DNA of 54,657 bases from Clostridia bacterium. GTDB lineage: Bacteria; Bacillota; Clostridia; Oscillospirales; CAG-272. The notes below the pieces were generated by a model. It ran no database searches. It worked only from the letters and a program-made list of their open reading frames with translations, and was not told where the DNA came from. The stretch lies in the NCBI GenBank assembly GCA_017456625.1, contig JAFTJB010000140.1, positions 1-54,657 of the forward strand, given 5' to 3'. The position numbers and the translations under genes are program-made. This document shows positions 7,205-14,564 of the stretch, piece by piece (position 1 is the stretch's first letter; every line of letters starts with the position of its first letter).

Positions 7205-8560
7205 ATGGAGCGTGAAAAATTAGGCAGCCGCTTGGGCTTTATTCTGCTCAGTGCAGGCTGTGCGATCGGTGTGGGTAACGTATGGCGTTTCCCGTATATG
7301 GTAGGACAGAGCGGAGGAGGCGCCTTCCTCCCCCTTTATTTCTTCTTCCTCATTGTCATGGGACTTCCCATCATGGTCATGGAGTTTTCGGTCGGACGTG
7401 CGAGCCGCAAGAGCATTGCCTGCATGTACGACGAGCTGGCTCCTGCCAAGAGCAAATGGAAGTATCACGGTTATCTTGCTCTGGCAGGTAACGTTATTCT
7501 CATGATGTTCTACTGTACCGTTGCGGGATGGATGCTCAATTACTTCGTTTCCACCGCGTTCGGTAAGTTTGAGGGTATGGATGCTGCGGCGGTCTCCGGT
7601 GCATTCGGCGATCTTCTCGGCGATCCTGTCACGCTTATCATCTACACGGTGATCACCGTTGTGGTCGGCTTCTTCGTTTGCTCCTTCAGCCTTCAGAAGG
7701 GACTTGAGAGAATTACCAAGTACATGATGCTTGCATTGCTCGTCATCATGATCGTTCTTGCAATTCATGGCTTTACGCAGTCGGGAGCGGCAGAGGGACT
7801 CAAGTTTTATCTTATGCCCGATCTGACCAAGATCACGGGACAGGTCGTGGTCGATGCGATGAACCAGGCGTTCTTCACGCTTTCTCTCGGTATCGGCTCC
7901 ATGGCAATCTTCGGCAGCTATATCGGCAAGGATCGCTCCCTGCTCGGTGAGTCGGTCAACGTCGTTGTTTTAGATACGTTTGTTGCGTTCGTTTCGGGTC
8001 TCATCATTTTCCCCGCATGCTTTACCTATGGCGTTGAGCCCGGCGCGGGACCGAGCTTGATCTTTGAAACGCTTCCCAACGTGTTCAACAATATGTCGGG
8101 CGGTCGTATTTGGGGAAGCCTTTTCTTCCTGTTTATGACCTTTGCGGCATTCACCACGGTTTTGGCGGTGTTTGAGAACATCATTTCCTGCATCCGCGAT
8201 CTGACAGGCTGGGGACGCAAAAAGACCTGCCTTATCTGCGGAATCGGAATGCTCATTCTTTCCTTGCCCTGCGTGCTGGGCTTCAATCTGCTCTCGGGTA
8301 TTCAGCCTCTCGGCGCGGGCTCCTCGATCATGGATCTCGAGGACTTCATCGTCAGCAACTGTCTCCTTCCCATCGGCTCGTTGACCATTCTCATGTTCTG
8401 CGTATGGAAGCGCGGCTGGGGCTGGGATAACTTTATTGCAGAGGCGAACACGGGTAAGGGACTCAAGATGAAGAAGTGGATGCGCGGTTACGTGACGTAT
8501 GTATTGCCCATTATCATCATCGCACTCTTCGTCATCGGTATTGTTACCAAATTTATTTAA
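7205..8560 (+). CDS. Sodium-dependent amino-acid symporter, NSS/SNF family
   Basis: 451 residues, about eleven membrane segments, the shorter bacterial form. The first helix carries the family signature with its unwound centre (GVGNVWRFPYMVG), which binds sodium and the substrate carboxylate; SLGIGSMAIFGSY and a conserved helix 8 follow. Bacterial NSS proteins import single amino acids such as tryptophan, tyrosine or branched-chain residues with sodium; which one cannot be read here. The start ATG 7205 follows AAGGAG; the upstream in-frame start at 7166 would overlap the promoter. Monocistronic, between its own promoter and a strong terminator. Confidence 0.92.
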   Translation: MEREKLGSRLGFILLSAGCAIGVGNVWRFPYMVGQSGGGAFLPLYFFFLIVMGLPIMVMEFSVGRASRKSIACMYDELAPAKSKWKYHGYLALAGNVILMMFYCTVAGWMLNYFVSTAFGKFEGMDAAAVSGAFGDLLGDPVTLIIYTVITVVVGFFVCSFSLQKGLERITKYMMLALLVIMIVLAIHGFTQSGAAEGLKFYLMPDLTKITGQVVVDAMNQAFFTLSLGIGSMAIFGSYIGKDRSLLGESVNVVVLDTFVAFVSGLIIFPACFTYGVEPGAGPSLIFETLPNVFNNMSGGRIWGSLFFLFMTFAAFTTVLAVFENIISCIRDLTGWGRKKTCLICGIGMLILSLPCVLGFNLLSGIQPLGAGSSIMDLEDFIVSNCLLPIGSLTILMFCVWKRGWGWDNFIAEANTGKGLKMKKWMRGYVTYVLPIIIIALFVIGIVTKFI

Positions 8561-8566
8561 AATGCG

Positions 8567-8598
8567 AAAAAACGCACTCCGCAGGGAGTGCGTTTTTT
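8567..8598. terminator. Strong bidirectional terminator
   Basis: AAAAAACGCACTCC, loop GCAG, GGAGTGCGTTTTTT: a perfect 14-bp stem with A and T runs on both sides. It serves the transporter on the plus strand and the 8597-9211 gene on the minus strand. Confidence 0.92.
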
Positions 8599-9211
8599 AA
8601 TACAGGTATGCGGTATTTGCGCCCAAAACACGCTTTCGAAGTTGAAAAAAGTAGTATCGTCGGACAAGATAGATCCGCTCGTGCTCGCGGCGCACTGTGC
8701 AGAAAAAATGATCCGAGCTGATACCTTTTCCGGATAGCCAATAGGGAGAAACGACGATGACCGCACAGTGAGGATCATTTGCAAGGCTTTTTGCGTTCGC
8801 GCAAAAAAATGGGTTTTCTCTTTTGGAGAGGAAAAGAACGTATACCTGTATGCCTTCAAGCTCCTTTTGCAGATATCGGTTGCTTTTTCGGGATTCCAGC
8901 AGCGCGGTAAGAAGGACACCGAGCATAAAGGCGCCGAGGATGGGCAGAATGACGAGAAAAATAGCGGTGGAGAACAGCACGAGCGCGCCGGTTTGCAGAA
9001 CGGCAAGAATGAACGATGTGATTTTGACGGTCAGTGCGACCGCGCGGAATTTTCGAAAATAAGAGAGCGCGCTTTTCCAAATCGCGTACAGCCTTGCGTG
9101 ACGGAAAAGATCGAACGCATAGCCGAGAAAAAAACGGTGCCTTGTGATGCGGCGGTTTTCGCAGATCATGTCGGAAACGCTGCCCGTATCTCGCTCATTC
9201 TTCTCCGTCAT
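8597..9211 (-). CDS. Uncharacterised membrane protein
   Basis: 204 residues; I do not recognise the family. Basic, aromatic-rich N-terminus, then two long hydrophobic segments (about residues 73-112) and a C-terminal region of about 90 residues that is probably cytoplasmic. I chose the ATG at 9211 (MTEKNERD); the in-frame extension to 9412 is an antisense-type Cys/Ser-rich read-through lying fully inside the upstream gene. The first 17 bases overlap the end of that gene, so translation is probably coupled. The membrane hairpin and the neighbour suggest a small membrane complex, but this is inference. Confidence 0.65.
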   Translation of the reverse strand: MTEKNERDTGSVSDMICENRRITRHRFFLGYAFDLFRHARLYAIWKSALSYFRKFRAVALTVKITSFILAVLQTGALVLFSTAIFLVILPILGAFMLGVLLTALLESRKSNRYLQKELEGIQVYVLFLSKRENPFFCANAKSLANDPHCAVIVVSPYWLSGKGISSDHFFCTVRREHERIYLVRRYYFFQLRKRVLGANTAYLY

Positions 9212-9629
9212 GACCGTAGAAGACGTAGCGGTAGACGGCACGGCAGATGCCGCACACGGGGATGCAAAGCAAAAACCACAAAATGAAAAACGGCAGGCAG
9301 ATCTGTCCGAGCAGGTGATAGGGCATCTCGCTGTAGTCCCATACGCCGAGTCCGAGCCATAGGTTGAGGATGCATCCCGCAAAAAACTCAACGGCGGTGA
9401 TAAGCAGGGCACCGAGGAAGGCGCGAACGACCAAAAGGTTTTTCATGTGATGCTCGTTGATCTTGTAGATCGCCAGAAAGCAGACCGCTCCGCAGAGTGC
9501 CATGCTTGGGTGAGACCAACCGCGAAATGCAAGCTCGATGCAGTAATATCCCACGCCTCCAACGAGCAAAAGGAAGGGGATCTCGACAAGATTTTGTGCG
9601 AGCTTGGTGCCAACGTGTGTTTTTTTCAT
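9195..9629 (-). CDS. CmpB-like putative ABC-transporter type IV membrane protein (PF06541)
   Basis: 144 residues, four hydrophobic segments. VEFFAGCILN, GVWDYSEMPYHLLGQICLPF and a following tryptophan-rich helix match the ABC_trans_CmpB family, which despite its name has no ATPase domain and no proven function. The start ATG 9629 (MKKTHVG) is preceded by AGGA; the extension to 9695 would cross the promoter. It overlaps the downstream unknown membrane gene, so the two form an operon. Confidence 0.7.
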   Translation of the reverse strand: MKKTHVGTKLAQNLVEIPFLLLVGGVGYYCIELAFRGWSHPSMALCGAVCFLAIYKINEHHMKNLLVVRAFLGALLITAVEFFAGCILNLWLGLGVWDYSEMPYHLLGQICLPFFILWFLLCIPVCGICRAVYRYVFYGHDGEE

Positions 9630-9655
9630 GTTCAAAGTCCTTTCTTTTGATAGAT

Positions 9656-9684
9656 CGTATATTGAAGTATTCCCAAAAATGCAA
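9656..9684 (-). promoter_or_regulatory. Promoter of the CmpB-like operon
   Basis: On the minus strand TTGCAT (9684-9679), 17 bases, TATACG (9661-9656). Divergent from the promoter at 9703. Confidence 0.55.
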
Positions 9685-9702
9685 AAAAAATGCAAAAAGC
9701 TA

Positions 9703-9731
9703 TTGTAAAACGGTATTATTTTTGTTATAAT
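9703..9731 (+). promoter_or_regulatory. Promoter of the 9764-14387 gene cluster
   Basis: TTGTAA (9703-9708), 17 bases, TATAAT (9726-9731). No T-box or other leader structure lies between it and the first gene, although the cluster includes metG. Confidence 0.7.
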
Positions 9732-9763
9732 AAAAAAAGATATGAAAAAGGAGAGGGCAACCG

Positions 9764-10594
9764 TTGGCGAATGAATTTGTAGTGAAGCGGGCAGAGAGCG
9801 CGCGGCGCGAGGCGGGAGCGTATCTTGCCGTTGGCGGAAACCGAATGCGCTTGATCACGGCAGAGCTGATCTGTCTTTTGACCGTCATGCTCTACGTTTT
9901 GCTCTACAATGCATACGATGCCGCACGTGTAGCACTTCTGCCGACCGATCATAGCGCATATGCTGTGGATATCGCACTTGCGACGGGCTTTGATCTGACC
10001 GTTTTGGCGGTTACGCTGTTTGTGACCGTTCCGCTTTTGTGCGGCTTGCTTCGCATCGCGGAGAGGATCACGGTAGAGCGTGAGGTGACTCTGACGGAGC
10101 TCTTTCATTCCTTTTCCTCAAAGCATGCGTATGCTCGCGCGGTGCGACTCTCCTGCAGATGTCTGTGGAAGCTTGCCGTTGCAGCGGTCGCCGTTCGGTG
10201 GATCTACGGGCTTGCGCGTATGCAGACAGGAGACGCGTATGCGGCATTCGGTGCCGTGCTCGCGGTCGTTTGCATTTCGTTTCTTGCATTGCTTTGGAGT
10301 GCCGACGGCTTCTATACGGCGTATTTCGCATATCGGAATGAGGACGTATCGGTGAGAGCGGCATACCGTTGCTCCCAACAGCTCTCACGCAACTGTCGAG
10401 CCGCCGCTTGGCATTTCGTGCTCGAATATCTGCTTTGGCTGGTCCTGTCGGTGCTGACCGCGGGGATTTTGCTTTTGGCTGACGTTCTGCCGCGTATACT
10501 CGTCTCCTATTTTCGCTTTTCGGAGCAGATCGAGCGCGCCGAGGCGACTGAAACAAGACTTTACCAATCGGAGGATATAAAAGACCATGAGTGA
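9764..10594 (+). CDS. Uncharacterised integral membrane protein
   Basis: 276 residues with about five hydrophobic segments and a charged C-terminus; I do not recognise the family with confidence (it has the feel of the DUF975-type multi-helix proteins). The start must be TTG at 9764, because the first in-frame ATG is codon 28 and would delete the region before the first membrane helix; GGAGAGGG lies just upstream. The last 8 bases overlap the start of metG, indicating translational coupling. Cysteine and arginine content is high for a membrane protein. No function can be given. Confidence 0.6.
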   Translation: MANEFVVKRAESARREAGAYLAVGGNRMRLITAELICLLTVMLYVLLYNAYDAARVALLPTDHSAYAVDIALATGFDLTVLAVTLFVTVPLLCGLLRIAERITVEREVTLTELFHSFSSKHAYARAVRLSCRCLWKLAVAAVAVRWIYGLARMQTGDAYAAFGAVLAVVCISFLALLWSADGFYTAYFAYRNEDVSVRAAYRCSQQLSRNCRAAAWHFVLEYLLWLVLSVLTAGILLLADVLPRILVSYFRFSEQIERAEATETRLYQSEDIKDHE

Positions 10595-12536
10595 AAAATT
10601 TTACATGACAACCGCCATTGCTTACGCGTCGCGTAAGCCGCACTTCGGAAACACCTATGAGGTGATCATGAGTGATGCCGTTGCGCGCTATCGCAGAGCG
10701 TGCGGAGACGACGTGTTCTTCTGCACGGGTACCGACGAGCACGGTCAGAAGATCGAGAATCTTGCAAACGAGCAGGGAATTACGCCCAAGGCATACGTTG
10801 ACGGCGTTGCGGGAGAGATCCGCGGAATTTGGGATAAGATGAATTCCAGCTACGATTATTTCATCCGCACCACCGATGACTATCACGAAAAGGCAGTGCA
10901 GAAGATCTTCCGCAAGTTCTACGAGAAGGGCGATATCTATAAGGGACACTATGAGGGCTGGTACTGCACGCCCTGCGAGTCCTTCTTCACCGCAACTCAG
11001 GCGGTAGACGGAAAATGTCCCGATTGCGGCAGACCCGTCGCGCAGGCGCAGGAGGAGGCGTACTTCTTCAAGATGAGCAAGTATGCGGATCGCCTCATGA
11101 AGCACATCGAGGAGAATCCCGATTTCATTCAGCCCGAGCTGCGCAAAAAGGAAATGGTCAACAACTTCCTCAAGGCAGGATTGCAGGATCTTTGCGTATC
11201 CCGCTCCTCCTTTACCTGGGGCATTCCCGTGGACTTTGACCAAAAGCACGTCGTTTACGTTTGGCTCGATGCGCTGACCAACTATATCACCGCTCTGGGC
11301 TACGACCCCGACAAGAGCTATGAGGAGCAGTCCGAGCATTTCCGCAAGTATTGGCCTGCCGACGTGCACATCATCGGTAAGGACATCCTGCGCTTCCACA
11401 CCATTTATTGGCCTATCTTTCTCATGGCGCTCGATCTCCCGCTTCCCAAGCAGGTGTTCGGTCATCCGTGGTTTAATTTCGGTATGGATAAGATGTCCAA
11501 GTCCAAGGGCAACGTCATTTACGCCGACAAGCTCGCGGAGCACTTCTCTGTGGACGGTGTGCGCTACTACGCGCTTTCCGAGATGCCCTTTGCAAGCGAC
11601 GGATCAATCACCTACGAGGCGGTCATCAAGCGCTACAACACAGATCTGGTCAACAATCTCGGCAACCTCGTCAAGCGTACGCTTGATATGAACAAGAAGT
11701 ATTTTTCAAAGATTGTTCCCACGCCCGCGGGTGAGGAGGGACCCGATGCGGATCTCAAGGAGACCTGTGTCAAGACCTTTGCAAGGATGCGCGCGTGCAT
11801 GGATACCTACCACGTAGCGGATGCGCTCGAGGCGATCTTTGAGATGCTCAGCCGCGCAAACAAATATATCGACGAGACCACTCCTTGGACGCTTGCGAAG
11901 GACGAAGCAAGCCGCGCGCGCCTCGGTACGGTCCTCTATAACCTCATGGAGGCGATCCGTTGGGGTGCCGTCATGCTCGCGCCCTTCATTCCCGCAACCG
12001 CAGAGGAGATCTTCTCCGAGCTTGCGACCGACAAGCGTACCTTCGAAACGCTCGGTGCGTTTGGCGGTATGGTGCCGGGGGCTGAGACGGGAGACTCCAA
12101 GGTGCTCTTTGCCCGTGTCGACGAGGAAAAGAAGCTTGCCGAGTTTGAGGCAGAGCGTCAGGCAATGATCGCAGCTGCAAAGGCAGAGGAGAAGCCCGAA
12201 AAGCCCGAGGGCTGTGCATTGATCGGCATTGAGGACTTTATGAACGTTGAGCTTCGTACGGCGAAGATCCTCTCCTGCGAGAAGGTACCGAAGGCGAAAA
12301 AGCTGCTCAAGCTACAGGTCGATCTCGGTTATGAGCAGAGACAGGTCGTGTCCGGCATTGCTAAGTGGTATGCACCCGAGGAGCTTGTTGGCAAAAAGAT
12401 CATTCTCGTTGCCAACCTCAAGCCCGCAACGCTGTGCGGCATTGAGTCCAACGGCATGATCCTCGCATCGGGCGAGGAGACCGTGCGCGTGGTATTCCTG
12501 GCGGATGACACGCCTCTCGGAGAAAGAGTCAGATAA
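10587..12536 (+). CDS. metG: Methionyl-tRNA synthetase
   Basis: 649 residues. The class I HIGH motif appears as P18-H-F-G-N22, KMSKS is at 302-306 and the zinc knuckle has cysteines 127, 130, 144 and 147, the arrangement of one-knuckle enzymes. A C-terminal EMAP/Trbp111-type tRNA-binding domain of about 105 residues follows a Lys/Glu/Ala linker (about 530-545), as in dimeric bacterial MetRS. It charges both initiator and elongator tRNA-Met. No T-box precedes it; expression depends on the promoter at 9703 or read-through. It overlaps the preceding membrane gene by 8 bases. Confidence 0.97.
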   Translation: MSEKFYMTTAIAYASRKPHFGNTYEVIMSDAVARYRRACGDDVFFCTGTDEHGQKIENLANEQGITPKAYVDGVAGEIRGIWDKMNSSYDYFIRTTDDYHEKAVQKIFRKFYEKGDIYKGHYEGWYCTPCESFFTATQAVDGKCPDCGRPVAQAQEEAYFFKMSKYADRLMKHIEENPDFIQPELRKKEMVNNFLKAGLQDLCVSRSSFTWGIPVDFDQKHVVYVWLDALTNYITALGYDPDKSYEEQSEHFRKYWPADVHIIGKDILRFHTIYWPIFLMALDLPLPKQVFGHPWFNFGMDKMSKSKGNVIYADKLAEHFSVDGVRYYALSEMPFASDGSITYEAVIKRYNTDLVNNLGNLVKRTLDMNKKYFSKIVPTPAGEEGPDADLKETCVKTFARMRACMDTYHVADALEAIFEMLSRANKYIDETTPWTLAKDEASRARLGTVLYNLMEAIRWGAVMLAPFIPATAEEIFSELATDKRTFETLGAFGGMVPGAETGDSKVLFARVDEEKKLAEFEAERQAMIAAAKAEEKPEKPEGCALIGIEDFMNVELRTAKILSCEKVPKAKKLLKLQVDLGYEQRQVVSGIAKWYAPEELVGKKIILVANLKPATLCGIESNGMILASGEETVRVVFLADDTPLGERVR

Positions 12537-12549
12537 ACAATAAACAGAC

Positions 12550-12588
12550 GTGGGAAAGACCTTTGATTGGGGCTTTCCCACACTTTTC
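12550..12588 (+). terminator. Terminator-like hairpin after metG
   Basis: GTGGGAAAG and CTTTCCCAC pair around a 14-base loop and are followed by ACTTTTC. The T-run is short, and the next gene follows closely without a visible promoter, so it probably attenuates rather than stops transcription. Confidence 0.55.
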
Positions 12589-12605
12589 AAAAAAGGAGGG
12601 AACGT

Positions 12606-13565
12606 ATGAGGATCACAGTGATCGGCTGCGGACGTTGGGGCTCGCTCATTACCTGGTATTTGGATCGGATCGGACAGGACGTAACGCTGTACGGACGTGC
12701 GGGCTCGGAAAATATGAAGCGTTTTTTGGAAACGCGGAGCAACGATCTGCTCACGCTCCCCGAGCGTGTCGCGCTTTCAACGTCGCTTGAGAGCACGCAA
12801 AATGCCGACGTTATCATTATTTCGGTCAACGCGCAGGGGCTTCGTGCACTGATGGAGCGTGATCTGGCTCCCTTACAGTTGAAAAATAAGATCTTTGTGC
12901 TCTGTATGACGGGAATCGAGGTCGAGACGGGGAAAAGGCTTTCGGAGATCGTTGCCGAAACGAGCGATCCCACCAATCGTGTTGCCGTTTGGCTCGGTCC
13001 CGGGCACGTGCAGGAGTTTTTTGCGGGCATTCCCAATTGCATGGTCATCGACAGTGCAGATGAGGCGACCAAGGAGCAGCTCGTCAATGCGTTTTCGGGG
13101 GATCTGATCCGCTTTTATTACGGGCAGGATCTCATCGGCAACGAGATCGGCGGCGCAGCCAAGAACGTCATCGGTATCGCCGCGGGATTTCTCGACGGAC
13201 TTGGGCTTTCCACGCTCAAGGGTGCGCTCATGAGCCGCGGAACACGTGAGATCGCGCGCTTGATCGAGGCGATGGGCGGTAATCCCATGTCGGCATACGG
13301 ACTTTGCCATTTGGGGGACTACGAAGCGACCGTTTTCTCGAAATTCTCTCATAATCGCGGCTTTGGAGAGGATTTTGTGAGGGGAAAGCACTTTGAAAAG
13401 CTTGCCGAAGGATATGAGACAGCGCGTGCTCTGCATGGGCTTGCAAGCCGTTATCATGTTGAGCTTCCCATTTGCGAGGCAGTCTATTCCGTGCTTTATG
13501 AGGGACGTGACGCACGCGAGGCGCTTGAGGCGCTCTTTACAAGAAGCTTAAAAAAGGAATTTTGA
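12606..13565 (+). CDS. gpsA: NAD(P)-dependent glycerol-3-phosphate dehydrogenase
   Basis: 319 residues. The Rossmann motif GCGRWG is at 7-12 and the catalytic lysine is K186 in GGAAKNVIGIAAG; LGPGH and the C-terminal NRGFG motif also fit. The enzyme reduces dihydroxyacetone phosphate to sn-glycerol-3-phosphate for membrane lipid synthesis. The ATG at 12606 follows AAGGAGGG; the longer frame from 12567 would start inside the metG terminator hairpin. There is no plsY or der beside it; the neighbour is tatD, 3 bases downstream. Confidence 0.93.
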   Translation: MRITVIGCGRWGSLITWYLDRIGQDVTLYGRAGSENMKRFLETRSNDLLTLPERVALSTSLESTQNADVIIISVNAQGLRALMERDLAPLQLKNKIFVLCMTGIEVETGKRLSEIVAETSDPTNRVAVWLGPGHVQEFFAGIPNCMVIDSADEATKEQLVNAFSGDLIRFYYGQDLIGNEIGGAAKNVIGIAAGFLDGLGLSTLKGALMSRGTREIARLIEAMGGNPMSAYGLCHLGDYEATVFSKFSHNRGFGEDFVRGKHFEKLAEGYETARALHGLASRYHVELPICEAVYSVLYEGRDAREALEALFTRSLKKEF

Positions 13566-13568
13566 GAT

Positions 13569-14387
13569 ATGCAAGGAATTTTTGATTCACACGCGCACTA
13601 TTTTGACACGCGATTTGAAAAAGAGACGGAGGGTGGGGCAGAGAGGCTTCTTGCCGAGATCATGCCGTCCCCCGTGTCGCATATCATTAACGTCGGTACC
13701 GATCTCCAAAATTCTCGCGCGGCGGTCGCGCAGGCGATGCGACATGACGGTATGTACGCGGCGGTCGGTATTCATCCGGGGGACTGTCATTTTCTTCCCG
13801 ATGCCGACGTGGTGCTCGAGGAGCTTGAGAAGCTGATCGGGAGCGGTGCGGATAGACGGGCAAAAAAGATCGTGGCACTGGGCGAGATCGGCTTGGATTA
13901 CCATTACGATCACTATGGCGATATTCCTATGGATCGCGAAAAAGAGGCGTATTTTTTTACACGTCAGCTTGAGATGGCGGAGCGTCTGGGGCTTCCCGTC
14001 ATCATTCACGACAGGGAAGCGCACGGCGATTGCTTTGAGACGGTCTTGCGCTATCCGAACGTGCGCGGCGTATTCCACAGCTTCAGCGGAAGCGCGGAGA
14101 TGGCACGCGAGCTAACGAGGAGAGGCTGGTATATTTCCTTCTCGGGAACCATGACCTTCAAGAATGCAGAGCGCGTCCGCGCGGCGGCACGCGCTGTTCC
14201 GCGCGACCGCTTGCTCATTGAGACCGACGCCCCCTATCTTGCACCGCATCCGTTGCGCGGAAGCCTCAATCACTCCGGGCTTCTCGTACACACCGTCTCA
14301 GCACTTGCCGAGCTTTGGGATTGCTCATCGCAGGAGGCGGTCGATGTTACCGCGCAAAATGCCAAAACGCTCTTCGGAATTGTATAA
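13569..14387 (+). CDS. TatD-family metal-dependent hydrolase (DNase)
   Basis: 272 residues. Metal-binding motifs of the TatD amidohydrolase barrel are all present: DSHAH at 6-10, GEIGLDYHYD in the middle with the bridging glutamate, HDREAH, SFSG and ETDAPYL near the end. TatD/YcfH proteins are 3'-5' exonucleases or deoxyribonucleases, and in Gram-positive bacteria the gene often follows metG, as it nearly does here with gpsA in between. The start lies three bases after the gpsA stop. Confidence 0.92.
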   Translation: MQGIFDSHAHYFDTRFEKETEGGAERLLAEIMPSPVSHIINVGTDLQNSRAAVAQAMRHDGMYAAVGIHPGDCHFLPDADVVLEELEKLIGSGADRRAKKIVALGEIGLDYHYDHYGDIPMDREKEAYFFTRQLEMAERLGLPVIIHDREAHGDCFETVLRYPNVRGVFHSFSGSAEMARELTRRGWYISFSGTMTFKNAERVRAAARAVPRDRLLIETDAPYLAPHPLRGSLNHSGLLVHTVSALAELWDCSSQEAVDVTAQNAKTLFGIV

Positions 14388-14448
14388 AATAACCAAAAAA
14401 CGGAAGTCGAATTCTACGCTTCATCGTATATAAAGTTGAAAAAAACTA

Positions 14449-14477
14449 TTGAAAAATTTTCTAACATAAGATATAAT
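14449..14477 (+). promoter_or_regulatory. Promoter of the EF-G-like gene
   Basis: TTGAAA (14449-14454), 17 bases, TATAAT (14472-14477). It gives a leader of about 80 nucleotides. Confidence 0.75.
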
Positions 14478-14487
14478 AATAGAAAGA

Positions 14488-14546
14488 TCGAAAATAACCC
14501 CTTGCTGCAATCGCACGGCGAGGCGGGATTTTCGGTGTGGAAAATC
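14488..14546 (+). promoter_or_regulatory. Leader with two mutually exclusive hairpins
   Basis: GATTTTC (14527-14533) and GAAAATC (14540-14546) form a perfect 7-bp hairpin ending 18 bases before the EF-G-like start codon. The same central strand can instead pair with an upstream CGAAAAT near 14489-14495, extended by CCC/GGG. The alternative folding could modulate translation. This is inference from base pairing only; no known riboswitch class matches. Confidence 0.35.
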
Positions 14547-14564
14547 TATCAATGAAAGGTATCA

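Noticed and set aside
9732-10586. T-box upstream of metG
   Set aside because: No T-box sequence (TGGNACCGCG-type) is present; metG is translationally coupled to a membrane protein gene.
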